DNA of 64,000 nucleotides from Ophiocordyceps camponoti-saundersi (nom. inval.) (taxonomy: Eukaryota > Ascomycota > Sordariomycetes > Hypocreales > Ophiocordycipitaceae), in contig PDHQ01000004.1 in the NCBI GenBank assembly GCA_003339415.1, forward strand, positions 116,596 to 180,595. Direction: 5' to 3'. The position numbers and the translations under genes were made by a program. This document shows, one piece after another, positions 10,361 through 21,295 of this stretch (position 1 is its first letter; each line of letters opens with the position of its first letter). Under the pieces are notes generated by a model. It was not told where the DNA came from, did not search any database, and saw nothing but the letters and a program-made list of their open reading frames with translations.

Positions 10361-12001
10361 ATGAACCGTCTAGTTGAGACTGCCATTGCCCTATTTAGTC
10401 CTGCTTCGGCCAGTCCCGATTGCAGTCGCAAGATGCAAAGTGCCGCGGGGCTGACGGGAACAGCCAAGTCTCCATGGCTGCGAATACCTCAAGTCCTGAG
10501 CAACCTACTATTCAACCAAACAGGTGTAAGCGACGACGGCTCTAGAGACGATTCGATACGAACCAACGATTCCGTACCGGAGGGCAGAAAGATCGAGGAA
10601 CAGTCTTCGGACGAAACAGATGCTACCCCCCCGGGGCTCAACGTCGTCGACAAGCCCGTCCCTGACGAGCTGAAAGAAAAGTTTCGCGATGTAAAAGTCT
10701 TATACACCAGTCCATTGTTGGAGGCCGTCTGTCGGAGAAAAGACGGGATTCAGTCCGGGGACATTGCCATGAAACTGCGATACCTGGGGGATAGCGAGGC
10801 CACGGCAAAGCTGTGCATTGTCATTCAATGTAATAGGCGTGCGGCGAAGAGAGCCAGGGCTTTCTTCGAGCGGGAAGACATTCGCAGCTTTCTGGAGCCC
10901 GAGTTCGCCGTCAGAGTCATCGACACACCTTTGGTTCGCCTACAAGCAGATGCGGACGATATCGTTCAAGTTCTCGGCCGGATAGGAAGTTTGAGCACTT
11001 TCTGCGCCTGGCCGATCATCATGGGCAATGGGCATGCATCAGCCCGGACCACTTTCGGCGGCATGGTCACGTTGTCGAGGCATTCGAAGACGACATTCTT
11101 GGGCCTGACCGCGGGCCACCCATTAACAAGCCTGCGTCTGTATGCTATGGGACGCCCAGATTGTCTACGTTACGGACTGACAGGTGTTTTTCCCGAAGAC
11201 GATGATCCATCCAATGACGATGACCCTTCGGAAGACGATGACCTGCACCCAGGACCGGGTTTCCGCTGTGAGGTGGCAAATCCACAACCACTCTTCATGG
11301 GGCCCGTTGGCAAAGTCGCTTACGACTCTCTCCAATGCCATTCGCATACAGGAAACCATGACTGGGCCTTGATTGAATTTGATAGCCAAGTCAATCTGCC
11401 AAACTTAGTACAGGTCTTGGAATCACCAGATTCAGTGGCTACCAACGAAGCCCCCTCACGCACAACGGTGGAAATTTTTGCTCCTCAAAAGGCACCTGAC
11501 CTTGGTCAGAAGAAGGGCGTCTTGATCTTAACCCGCCACGGTATCGTGGGTGGAAGTGTAGTTTCCAACCACTCTTCCCTCATCATGGCCCCTAGCAGGA
11601 CGTTTGTCGACGTGTTTGATCTGGTGCCTGTTCCAGGGTCGAGTATGTTCCTTGAATCGAGCTAGTTGTACATGGTGGTGGCTAACAAGCTATTAGGACT
11701 TTACCAGGGTGATTCGGGCTCTTGGGTCGTAGATGAGAAGACGGGCGAACTTTACGGCCATGTCACAACAATCGACGTCTTTGGCGAGGCATACGTGGTC
11801 CCGATTCACAGTACGTTGGACGACATCCGGTCTCAGCTGCGTATGGATACCGTCACCATTCCAAAGGCAGAAGGCGGGAGAAATACCTACTTAGAAATCG
11901 GTCTTTCGAAAGTAACAACACTTTCGAAAGAAGCAACACGTTCGAAAGGGGAGAGAAACATTATTCAACAGGGCAACCTAGGGAAACCTACGGATGCATA
12001 G
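10361..12001 (+). CDS. Trypsin-like serine protease homologue (S1-fold), cytosolic type
   Basis: Exons 10361-11642 and 11697-12001 give 528 residues. The 54-base intron has a GCTAAC branch site and is a multiple of three. A complete His-Asp-Ser order is visible: H253 in GLTAGHPL, D334 in NHDWALIEF and S434 in QGDSGSWV. An LYGHV strand and a VVPI strand follow, as in S1 folds. The N-terminal 100 residues are polar, and residues 105-220 form a separate mixed domain. There is no signal peptide, so an intracellular role is likely. An acidic insert (about residues 281-298, DDDPSNDDDPSEDDD-like) interrupts the protease domain. The tail carries repeats of a LSKxxT/SK type. Substrate is unknown. Confidence 0.75.
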
Positions 12002-12315
12002 ATATTTGGCTGAAAAGTCAACTCGACAGTTTTCACCATCCGCTTATTTAGTTGTCGCTTTGGGAAGATCATGAGGGCTGTAGCAACTGTTTTCCAGACC
12101 TTTGCCAGGTACTTTATATCCGTTTAACCCCTTTTAAGCCCTCCAAACATGCTGAACGGGTTCATCAATAGGCAGCCTGAGTGAATAGGGTTCGTTTGGT
12201 TGTGGCAGCGTCGACTGCCAGGACAACGCCTGCTCACCTCCTTTAGAGATTAATGAAGCTGAGTTATACAAAGTCGATTGAACAATGACAGATGGACCAG
12301 TCGGCATCCTCCAAA
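12002..12315. other. Short convergent intergenic gap
   Basis: The 3' ends of the protease-like gene (plus) and the hydrolase gene (minus) face each other here. Nothing else is seen. Confidence 0.6.
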
Positions 12316-13380
12316 CTATACCTTGCTCATGACGCCCGCGATCCATTCCAAAGCCTCGCGGCTCTCCCTCAAACGAAACCTCGCCGCCAAAGGAAAACAG
12401 TGCATCTGGCCCTCCCAAATCAACCACTCGCCCCTTACGCCAGCCTCCCGGCATTTATCGACAAACTTGATCGCCTCCGGAGACAAAACATCCCATGTGC
12501 CGATGACGCCGTTGATCTGAATGTTTTTCCTCTGCGCGAGCTCAACCGGAGCCAAGTTGGGGCAAATGCGAGGATCGTCCGCCGTCCACCCGTCAGTCTC
12601 GTTCCCGCCCGCACACCACGCGCTGGCAGTCGAGTTGACGAAAGGGATGGTCAACATGGGATCGAACCGCGCCACCGTGTCCATGTCAGGGTCATGATGT
12701 CTCAAGTCTGTGGAGGGAGATATTGCCATGATGGCAGCCGGATAGCTCGCTTCGACGTTCCCTTGTCCATTCTCCGATTCCGCGAGAGCCCAAAGAACGA
12801 GACTCAAGGCGATGTTACCACCCGCGCTGTCACCGGCAATGATGACTCTCTCCTGTGCTTCAGACGACTGCCTCATCAACGTATCATACATCGTCTTGAG
12901 CATCGGCATAGACACCGAAGCCGGATTCTCAGGCGCAAGAGGATACGAAACGAGGCTCAGACAAGTCTGCGGCAAGCGGTCGACAAGAGCCGCAGCGAAC
13001 ACCCAATGATGCGAACTCGCCTCCATCTGCCAGCCCCCACCAGCAAAGTAATAAACCCGCCTCGTGACGGGCTCATCAGCAGAATCTTTACCGCTCTTCT
13101 TCTTCTTCTTCTTCAACACATCGTAAACCCATATATCTTCCACCTTTCGTTCCTTGACAACGTGACTTCGCGAGACGCTTTTCGGAGCCGTCAGACGCGG
13201 AGGGCCTCGAATGGGAGCCTTCTTTGACCTTTTCGGCTTCGAGAGACGAGGGCGCAGGGTGCGGAAAAAAGTAAGCAAGATGCGCATGAGTAGGGACTTG
13301 TCAGTTCGACGTTGGATTTTCATCGTTGCGCTTTCGATTGCGGCCGAGTCACCTTGTTGATTGGGGGTTTCTGATGTCAT
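12316..13380 (-). CDS. Alpha/beta hydrolase, HSL/GDXG esterase family
   Basis: A single exon of 354 residues. It shows an oxyanion-hole motif FAGGGW (the usual HGGG with Ala for His), the nucleophile elbow GDSAGG and an acid residue in GTWDVLSP. The catalytic His is in GQMHCFPL near the end. The order and spacing fit hormone-sensitive-lipase-like fungal esterases. A basic Lys-rich stretch (KKKKKKSGK) lies near residue 91, before the catalytic domain. The first 60 residues are basic with weak hydrophobicity, so location is unclear. Short acyl esters are the likely substrates. The Ala variant of HGGG probably defines a fungal subgroup and need not be a loss of function. Confidence 0.85.
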   Translation of the reverse strand: MTSETPNQQGDSAAIESATMKIQRRTDKSLLMRILLTFFRTLRPRLSKPKRSKKAPIRGPPRLTAPKSVSRSHVVKERKVEDIWVYDVLKKKKKKSGKDSADEPVTRRVYYFAGGGWQMEASSHHWVFAAALVDRLPQTCLSLVSYPLAPENPASVSMPMLKTMYDTLMRQSSEAQERVIIAGDSAGGNIALSLVLWALAESENGQGNVEASYPAAIMAISPSTDLRHHDPDMDTVARFDPMLTIPFVNSTASAWCAGGNETDGWTADDPRICPNLAPVELAQRKNIQINGVIGTWDVLSPEAIKFVDKCREAGVRGEWLIWEGQMHCFPLAARFRLRESREALEWIAGVMSKV

Positions 13381-13817
13381 TCTCTCCTTTTGCTATGATT
13401 TTTTATATTCGTATCGTAGTTTTTCCATCAGAAATAGCCGCGGCATCAAGGGATTGAGGAGGAGTCGTGAGAGATTTTTATAGCTATCAGCGGACCTCGA
13501 CTTGACGAGGAGCTAGAGAAAGGGGGTTTAGGAGGCTCATTAGCGTCTGAACGGTTCAGATTGGATTGCATGCACGTAGACGTCATCGTCGGATGACATG
13601 AAGTGTCCCAGACTTGCGCAGTTTCTGTACCCTGAGTGTGTAAGAATCTCCGTGAAATTCCCTCTTTCCTTCTTCCCTTCTCATCGAATTGACGGTGTTT
13701 CCTGTCTGACATTTCTTCTTCACTTGTCCATCATCATCTTCACACTTGAACCTCATTTGCGTCATCGACTCTCAACCCCGTCACGTGACTCCACTTCTTT
13801 CACCCAGCATCACGGCA
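13381..13817. other. Intergenic between hydrolase and tRNA-Pro
   Basis: No gene is seen. The gap contains the upstream region of the minus-strand hydrolase and the 5' flank of the tRNA gene. Confidence 0.5.
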
Positions 13818-13915
13818 GGTCTAGTGGTCTAGTGGTATGATTCTCGCTTAGGGAAAGAAAACCCCCGAGCAAATGTCTCTGCGAGAGGTCCCAGGTTCGA
13901 ATCCTGGCTAGACCC
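13818..13915 (+). tRNA. tRNA-Pro (AGG) with 26-nt intron
   Basis: The acceptor stem GGTCTAG pairs with CTAGACC, with discriminator C. The D arm contains TAGTGGTA, and the T arm is CCAGG-TTCGAAT-CCTGG. The anticodon stem CTCGC/GCGAG encloses the loop TTAGGGT once 13854-13879 is removed as an intron directly after position 37. Anticodon AGG lies at 13850-13852. Confidence 0.95.
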
Positions 13916-14658
13916 AGTCTTACCTTTTTGCCTTGGCTTTTTCTTGGCTTTGGAATTGATCGATGTTCGTTGACGAAAGAGAGACGTCTTTCTTCATCAG
14001 CCTGCGGGGGAGGCGGCGAATAGTGGGGACCGAAAACGTGGAAACGTGGGGAGACACTCCGTAAAGCTGACTCATCTGGAAAACGGAGCACCCCACCCTG
14101 CCAAATCCTTGTCAACCTCCCCTCAGTACGAAGCCCGTGTTAGCATTCCGCCGTGCCCTCCCGTAGTTTTCTTATCTGACTTGGGGTTTCTCCTACCTCC
14201 GCGCCGAGGTCTCGCCAACGACCATCGCCTTTCTCGGCATCATGTTATTAATTGAGCATCATCATGCTGCCATAACAGACACTGCCAAGTGCCCAGAAGC
14301 CCTATCCCGCTCTGAGCCTATGCAATAAATGCAAATCAATAAACATGTCAATAAACAGTTGATCTACCTACCTAGCTAGGAAGCCAATTCACCGTCGGCT
14401 TACCCTCTCCGGATCATAACTTGGCCTCTGATTTGCCCATCACTGATGAGGGTGGGAGACTGCGTAACTGTACATACATATCCGTACTTCGAACGGTCTG
14501 CCCAACCCCGCGGAAGCAGAGTGATGTACATGCCAGGTCCTCTCTCTCGTCCTCGTCATCCACCATCACAGGCATCATCCCATGGCCCAAGGCAGGCCTC
14601 CTCCTCCCTCTTCCCACGCCAGCAACTACGAAAGGAGACACGAAACCGCATTGACAAG
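13916..14658. other. Intergenic, possible 5' region of chromodomain gene
   Basis: No independent gene is supported. The frame of the next gene stays open upstream to an ATG at 14446. That extension is Arg/Pro/Ser-rich, so the later ATG is preferred. A TACCTACCTAGCTAGG motif lies at about 14365-14380. Confidence 0.45.
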
Positions 14659-15171
14659 ATGCCCCGACCCGCCTCATCGGTCCGAGGCAATCCTCGTCGC
14701 AGACAAAGCCAGCGACCGAAAGCCTCCCCCACCGCACCCGTATCGCCCGTGTCACCCGTGACGGAAAGCCGTGACGAAGACGACGAGGAAGACGTCAAAG
14801 ACGTGACCGAGTGCAGCTTCAGGCGCTTCGTCAACCATCGCTGGGCCGCCAACTCGATCGAGATTCAGGTCGAGTGGGAAGACGGCGACGTGACGTGGGA
14901 GCCCGAAGCGAACCTACACGCCGACGCGCTCGAGTCCCTACTACAGTATTGGTCCGCGCAGGGTGGCCGGCCGAGTAACCCGCTGGCTCCGGACATGTAC
15001 GACATCTTCGCCATTCGCAAGCACAGCAAGGACCGCAGGCGTCTGATGGTCGAGTGGGTGGGTTACGATCCCAAGGACGCATCGTGGATCAGACGATCCG
15101 TCGTCGAGGACACGGCGCCTCAGCTGGTCAAAGACTACTGGAAGACGGTGACGGTGAGGGCCATTGTATGA
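14659..15171 (+). CDS. Small protein with two chromodomain-like modules
   Basis: The model is 170 residues from the ATG at 14659. A longer frame from 14446 adds 71 low-complexity residues and is less likely. After a basic/Pro-rich start and an acidic DEDDEED block, residues about 58-103 show a chromo-like pattern with IQVEWEDGDVTWEPEANL, then LLQYW. A second copy follows at residues 115-165 with RRLMVEWVGYDPKDASWI and LVKDYW. These W-E-P and L-x-Y-W features are typical of chromodomains that read methylated histone tails. No chromoshadow domain or catalytic domain is present, so it is not a full HP1 or DNA methyltransferase. Nuclear location is inferred. Confidence 0.65.
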   Translation: MPRPASSVRGNPRRRQSQRPKASPTAPVSPVSPVTESRDEDDEEDVKDVTECSFRRFVNHRWAANSIEIQVEWEDGDVTWEPEANLHADALESLLQYWSAQGGRPSNPLAPDMYDIFAIRKHSKDRRRLMVEWVGYDPKDASWIRRSVVEDTAPQLVKDYWKTVTVRAIV

Positions 15172-15629
15172 AAGGGCTACCTCTGCAGCATAGGGCGTTT
15201 CTAGCGTACATGCACGTATCGTGACTAAAGAGACACGGCTCGAGGACAACAGTCCGGGCCAAATTTTCGCCCCATTCACTGGTGACTTTCAAGGGTCGGT
15301 GCAAAGGGGTTTTAAAGGGCACCGCGAAAAAAGTGCAACCGTGCTCACCGAAAACTGACTGCTCTTTGTTACTGTTTCAACCGGACGTGCGGACCGTCGG
15401 ATGAACCGGCTTCGGCCTCGGCACGGCTCGGAACTAAAGACTCTAGTCTCCCGTCCATAACCCAGCAATCGTCTTTGCAGTGCCTCGGCATCTAATTTGT
15501 TAGTGCTGACTGGAGCCGTCAGTTAATGACCCTTAGTTGTCTATATCATCCCCTCTTCTTCGTACAACCGTCCTCCTATATTCTCTATCCAGTAACGATT
15601 AGCTGCCTCTTTTTCTCAACCGCGCCGTC
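15172..15629. other. Intergenic, promoter region of AtuA-family gene
   Basis: No gene is seen. The gap ends in a pyrimidine-rich leader just before the ATG at 15630. Confidence 0.5.
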
Positions 15630-17759
15630 ATGCCTCCCTTCACCTCCGCTAGGCGGCCCGTCAGGATCGCCAACTGTTCTGGCGCTTCCAGTGAGCCTCT
15701 ACGAAGCCTGCTCGTCGCGTTGAACTGACGCCTTGCCTTGTCCGCAGCCGATCCTGGCGTTCACATGTTTAACCAGGCCACATTGGGGCCCGTCGATGTC
15801 ATCACCGGTGACTACTTGGCAGGTCTGCTTCAGAAGTCGCTTGTGCTGCGTTGAGTCTAACCTCTCGAGCAGAGGCGACTGTGGGCGTCGATGCCATGAA
15901 GAAAGCTGAACAGACCGGTACCGGTTGGGTGGCAACTGCACAGGCCGGTATCGAGATGTCGCTCGACGTCGTCAACGAGAAGCGAATCAAGATCGTTGTC
16001 AACGGAGGCAGTGTTTTCCCACAAGGACTGGCTGAAAAGGTTCAAGAGATGGTGCGTAAACAGCTCTCTCTCCACACACCTCGAGGCAAGGGTCCAACTA
16101 ACCATCTTGGACGCGACAGGTTTCCGAGCGCAACTTGAACCTTCGCGTTGCCTACGTGGACGGCGACAACCTGATGCCCAAACTCCAAACCCTCATGGGC
16201 AAGACTTCAAGCTCGAAGCGACCGCTGACGCACCTGGACGGTAACAACAGCCTCGTCAACCTTGCCAACGACACCTATTCCTTCCTCGACGAGCCGGAAA
16301 AGATGCCCATACTTGCTGCCAACGCCTATCTCGGCTACCGAGCCATCAAGCAGGGCCTCGACCGGGGAGCCGACATCATCATCTGCGGCCGCGTGGCCGA
16401 TGCGTCGCCCGTCATAGCCGCCGCCGCCTGGTGGTACGGATGGGCCGAGTCCGACTTTGACCGGCTGGCAGGCGCCCTCGTCGCCGGCCATCTGATTGAG
16501 TGCTCGACATACGTCACCGGAGCCAACTTTGCCGGCGCCTTCAGATATCCTCCCGATACCTTTGTAAACATGGGGTTGCCCATCGCCGAGATCTTGGACA
16601 ACGGAGATTGCGTCGTGACCAAGCACGACGGCACTGGAGGCTTCGTCAGCGTCGATACCGTCAAGTGTCAGTTGCTATATGAACTGCAGGGCAACATCTA
16701 CCTCAACAGTGACGTCAAAGCCGACATTCAGAACATCGACATAACCTCTCAGGGGAAAGACAGGGTTCACGTGTCCGGCGTCAAAGGGTTTCCACCGCCG
16801 CCAACTACTAAGCTGGCCATCTTTTACCGCGGCGGCTACCAGCTTGAGATTCTCCTCAACGCCACCGGCTACGGCACTGATCACAAGTGGGCGATTCAGG
16901 AGGCTCAGGTCCGGAGCAAGCTGCGGGAATGGGGCACATTGGACAAGCTCGACATACTGGAGTTTCAGAGAGTCGGCACGCCACAAGAGAACCCGGAGTC
17001 GCAGCTGCAATCGACAACATACATGCGGATATACGCCCAAGGCAAGGATGCGAAAATCGTCGGCAGCGTTACCATGGCCTGGATCTTTACCTTCATGACA
17101 CATTTTGCCGGTAAGTGGCCTTGCCACAGATGCCACCCCATGCTTGATGCTGAGCAGACGGCTGATGCCACGTAGGAATGAACGGTTACTTGGAGCATCT
17201 CAAAGCCACTCCGACCCCTATCGTGGGCTACTTTCCAGCTCTAGTATCGCAGACGAAAATACAAGAAGCCGTCACAATCCTCAACGCCAACTCTCCAACT
17301 CCGGTCCGGATCGAGGTGGGACCGCCCAAGGTGACGCAAGAACTAGCAGCTCGTGAGAACTACGAGACGGCCAATCCCCAATCCCTAGACTCGTTCGGGC
17401 CAAAGACGATGCGACCCATCGGCGACGTCGTCCTAGCCCGTTCAGGAGATAAAGGAGGCAACATCAACCTGGGGCTATTCGTCCACACGGCTAACCAATA
17501 CGACTGGCTGCGGTCCTTTATGACAAGGGACAAGCTCAAGGCGATGATGGGCAAGGACTGGAGTGACGACTACTACATTGAGCGGGTGGAAATGCCGCGC
17601 ATCCTTGCCGTGCACTTTGTCGTCTACGGGCCTTTGGGTAGGGGCGTCTGCAGCTCCCAGCGGCTGGATTGCTTGGGCAAAGGCTTTGCAGAGTTTATTC
17701 GGGCGGTTTGGGTTCCTATCCCGACGAGGTTCCTTCAGGAGGAGGTTTCCAAGTTGTGA
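15630..17759 (+). CDS. AtuA family (acyclic terpene utilisation, DUF1446) protein
   Basis: Five exons (15630-15690, 15748-15822, 15873-16051, 16120-17110, 17176-17759) give 629 residues. All introns are 50-68 bases with GT-AG ends and consistent phase. The start reads RPVRIANCSGASTDPG, followed by PVDVITGDYLAE, IKIVVNGGSVFP and DIIICGRVADASPVIAAAAWWYGW, the hallmark blocks of the AtuA/DUF1446 family. The bacterial founder belongs to the citronellol/geraniol catabolic cluster, although its exact reaction is unsettled. The C-terminal part (LARSGDKGGNINLGLF, then a basic C-terminus) matches the second domain often fused in fungi. Length is normal for the two-domain fungal form. There is no targeting signal by eye. 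Confidence 0.88.
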
Positions 17760-17935
17760 GGTTGGTGTTGTGAGTTGCTTGCAGAGAGCCGGGAAATTGG
17801 TTTGTTGGAGAGGGGAGAGCCATTGTCTGGAAATTGCATGGTTGGCTAGTTGCTTTCACTACTGTTTGTTCCGTTGAAAGCGGAGAGACGTGATTTCTTT
17901 GGCTTCAGAGACAAGAGTCGTATGTGTCTGCATAT

Positions 17936-17973
<38 letters not shown>

Positions 17974-18780
17974 GAGTTTCATCCCAGCCGGTGACAATCA
18001 CTGACAGTTTCCTCAGGTTGCCAACCATCACAATCAGAAGCCATCACTGAAATGAACGTGCACGCGCCTCCCCTCGCCTGTTTCCAGTCTTGCCACACTA
18101 GTGTATACTCAGACGGTTCGTCCATGTGTCGTCAAGAAACGAAGGCTTCACGATATCAACGAGTGACAGGCAATGACGGCAATGTTACCCTCCATCTTCA
18201 ACAGGGATGGCAGACAACGATCGTCAATCTACCGGGTTGATTTTCAAGATGCAGCACCAATCACCCATCAACTTGTCTTACCCAACTCGAACCCCTACCG
18301 GCTATTGCACCACCGGTTTCACTAACCCGAAACTCGATGGCTAGGCCCTAGACGAGAATCATCTCCTACCTAGCTAGCCACAGCTATTCCCGTTTTTCCC
18401 TCCCCCAAACCTCCGCGTTTTACGGATTCGCGTCAGATCCCTTCAACTGGTCGGCCGCGATGTCACCCAAGCTAACCTTGTTGAATGGAGAAGACAACCC
18501 TATTGTAAAGCTTGGCAGGGCACTCTATGTCCATCTTGCAGAACACGCTTGTATCCTGAGACGCTGGCGCTACGGAAGCGGGAAAAAACTCCTTCACTCT
18601 GTAAAGAATAGTAGGTAGTTAGTGAGCCAGCTTGGGGTGTCTCCTGGGCAATTATATGTATGACGGGCGCTCGTTTGTTTCCCCCTCCCCCTTCTTTTCC
18701 TCTGAGGATTTTCCCTCTTGCTTTGGGCAATCCCTCATATCCGCCGTCTTTGGAACGTCCGTACCCTCACCTCCATCGCC
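17760..18780. other. Intergenic with (TG)n microsatellite
   Basis: A TG repeat spans about 17939-17968. The rest shows no supported gene. The 120 bases before 18781 are pyrimidine-rich, consistent with a leader for the SUR7-like gene. Confidence 0.55.
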
Positions 18781-20673
18781 ATGTCGGATTTGATGGTCTC
18801 CAAGGCGCGAGCCGCAGCGGCGCGACTCACCACGGGCGTCAAATCCGTCAAGAGAAGAGTTACTCTACGGTTTCCTTCCACCTTTTCAGACAGAAATACC
18901 ACGACTTCTAGCATCTACTCTCAGAGCCCCGGGAAGTTGGTCGTCAAGATATTGCAAAGTCGGCCACTTGCTTGGCTCAACCTGCTCTTGACATTCATCT
19001 GCTTCATTCTAGCCATCCTTGCTCTCTCGGCGGGTCAGAACAGAGGGTTTATGGAAGAATATAGCATACTCAGGGTAAAGCACAAAACTCAAGCCTTTCT
19101 CAGCTGGATTCTCTTTCTGACTTTACCTTTTGAAGCTCGACACGTCAAATCTGGGCAGCAATCTCGTTGGCACTACCCTTGACGCTGTTGACTTTAACGC
19201 GACCAAGTTTGGTCAAGAAGTGGTTGGCGCTGTAACGGGGGGAGGAAGAGGAGGAGGAGGCTTAGGAGGCTTAGGAACAAGCAACAATAACACGGGCAGT
19301 CCATTTGCCGGGCTTGGAAACTTCTTGACCGGTCGTTCGACTGACCCGGAAGACGAAGACGAAGACGATGAGGCTGAAGATGAGGATGAGGATGAGGACG
19401 AGGAGCAACTATCTCGTCGACAACTGGTCAACGGCCTACTCGGAGCCGTAACGCAACCCCTCGGTGCCGTAGCGTCCGATGTCGCGTCGGTCGGCGGTGG
19501 CGGGCAGACCGGTCAGCAAACCGGCCAACGCAACGGCGATCAGAACCGTCCCACGGGGGGACAGAATAACAGAGGACGACAGAATGGCGACAACAACGCC
19601 GCCAGAGGCCAGGAAAACAACGGCAACAACAACAATAACAACAGACCAACGACACAACCATCGACACAGCCATCGACACAGCCACTGGCTCCAATTCCCG
19701 CTTCCACAATCGGGGGAGCCTTGGGCAACGCAATGAACGGCTTGGCTAATGGCGGCGCGGCGTTACTCGGAGGCATCGCCGCCCCCGTCGTCAACCAGGC
19801 GTTTACTCTCATGCAGACTGCCTTTGATAACCTCAAGACGGCAGCCAAGAAGGATTCCGAGGGGAATCGTGGCATAGCCAAGCAGGTTACTACGAGCCTG
19901 GGCGTTACCGATTGGTACTCGTTGCATGTCAACAGCATATGCCAGGGCAATTTCGAAACATCTGTCGACAAGAGGGATCTGCTTGTTACGAGCTGCACCT
20001 CTTCCCCTGCCCGTGAGTACCCATCTTCAACTTCCTCTGAGAGAGATTCCTTCTAACATCCACTTCAGACCAGCTGGACTCTGCCATAGGGCTCGGCAAA
20101 CCGTTTGACATTGGTCCTCTCACAGTAGACCTCAGCAACACCGGTCTTCCACAGACGGTGGATCAGCTCGTCGGCTATGTCAACGGAATTCTGCTGCTCA
20201 ACTTCCTCTTCTACATGTTCAGCCTAATCTTCAGCACGCTATCCCTAATCTCCACCCTCGGCAGCCTATTCCTCACCAAGACCTTCATCGTGATCCTCAT
20301 CAACGCGATTCTCTCAACCGGCGCTGCGGCAATGATGCTATCCGGCTCCATCTTCATCACCGCAGCCGGCTCCGTCACGCAAAACTCGTTGAAGAACCTC
20401 GCTCCGAGTCTCGGACTTCCGATCGAAGTGGGATACAAGTTTAGGGCTCTCACCTGGGTAACGTCGGTTTTGATGTTCATCATCGCTGGTTATTGGATCC
20501 TTCAGCTCGTCATGGAGAAGTTGAGGAGCAAGCGGGATAAAGAAACGCGGGAATTAATGGGACTTATAGAGGAGAAGCGCAAGCAGACGGAGGGTCAAGG
20601 CTTCCAGATACAGCATGAGAATCTGGAGACGTCAAAGTCTGGCATCGGGGTTGCTCAGTCGATGGACTATTGA
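18781..20673 (+). CDS. SUR7/PalI-like four-pass membrane protein with large acidic/Asn-rich loop
   Basis: Exons 18781-19074, 19136-20012 and 20069-20673 give 591 residues. The first ATG of the frame (18718) is upstream, but ATG 18781 has the better context. Membrane segment 1 (residues about 60-82) follows a basic N-terminus. A long loop then carries LDTSNLG, a Gly-rich part, a run of about 20 Asp/Glu, Asn runs and TTQPSTQPSTQP repeats. The loop ends in the claudin-like LGVTDWYSLHVNSICQG...C block that marks SUR7/PalI proteins. Three more membrane segments and a charged cytosolic tail follow. Family members act at eisosomes/cortical patches or in ambient-pH sensing. The loop is much longer than in ordinary SUR7. 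Confidence 0.8.
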
Positions 20674-21295
20674 GGTGGCTTATGAGCCTGTATAACTGGG
20701 CTTTGTGCATATAGACGGGATCATGACCACAATCATTCAGCTTTTATATGCATATGCAAACTCTGACAGATCTGAAATCAATGATGGCTTCTGATTTAAT
20801 GTCATTGCCTTTCGGTGTCAACAAATAGGCACATCGTCAACACCAATCTCTCATATATACAAAAGGCCGTCTCTTCCATCAGGGTGGGTGATGTATCGTG
20901 ACGGAGATGGCTTCCTTCGAGCTCCCTCTATCGTGAAAACGAGGCCTTATATCAACGATTCAATGTCATCGAGGCAACATTGCTCTGCCGTTTCATCGAC
21001 TGTCTTGTCTCGGGTGAGAGCTGCGGCTCGGCGAATGCACTCAATCGTCGTCGTTGTTGGCTTTGCCCACTTAAGAGCTCTTGTCTGACTGAAGCGCTCA
21101 GAGGGCGCTTGTTTCACCTCAGTAAGCGGTGAACTGTGTTGGCCTTGCAAGTCAGTCGCCTGCAGCCTATGAAACGCCGACCGCGAACCCCCTTTTGCCG
21201 ATAACTTGGATCAGATCTTCAATCGACAGTTGTGACGCGTCTCTTGTTCGCTGTAACAGCTGGCAGTCATCCAGACGGCATATCTTGCTGCTCAC
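20674..21295. other. Convergent intergenic gap
   Basis: The SUR7-like gene and the glycosyltransferase gene end towards each other here. No gene or repeat of note is seen. Confidence 0.5.

Noticed and set aside
18718..18780. Upstream ATG for the SUR7-like protein
   Set aside because: It adds 21 residues with no family match, and the leader is pyrimidine-rich; ATG 18781 preferred.
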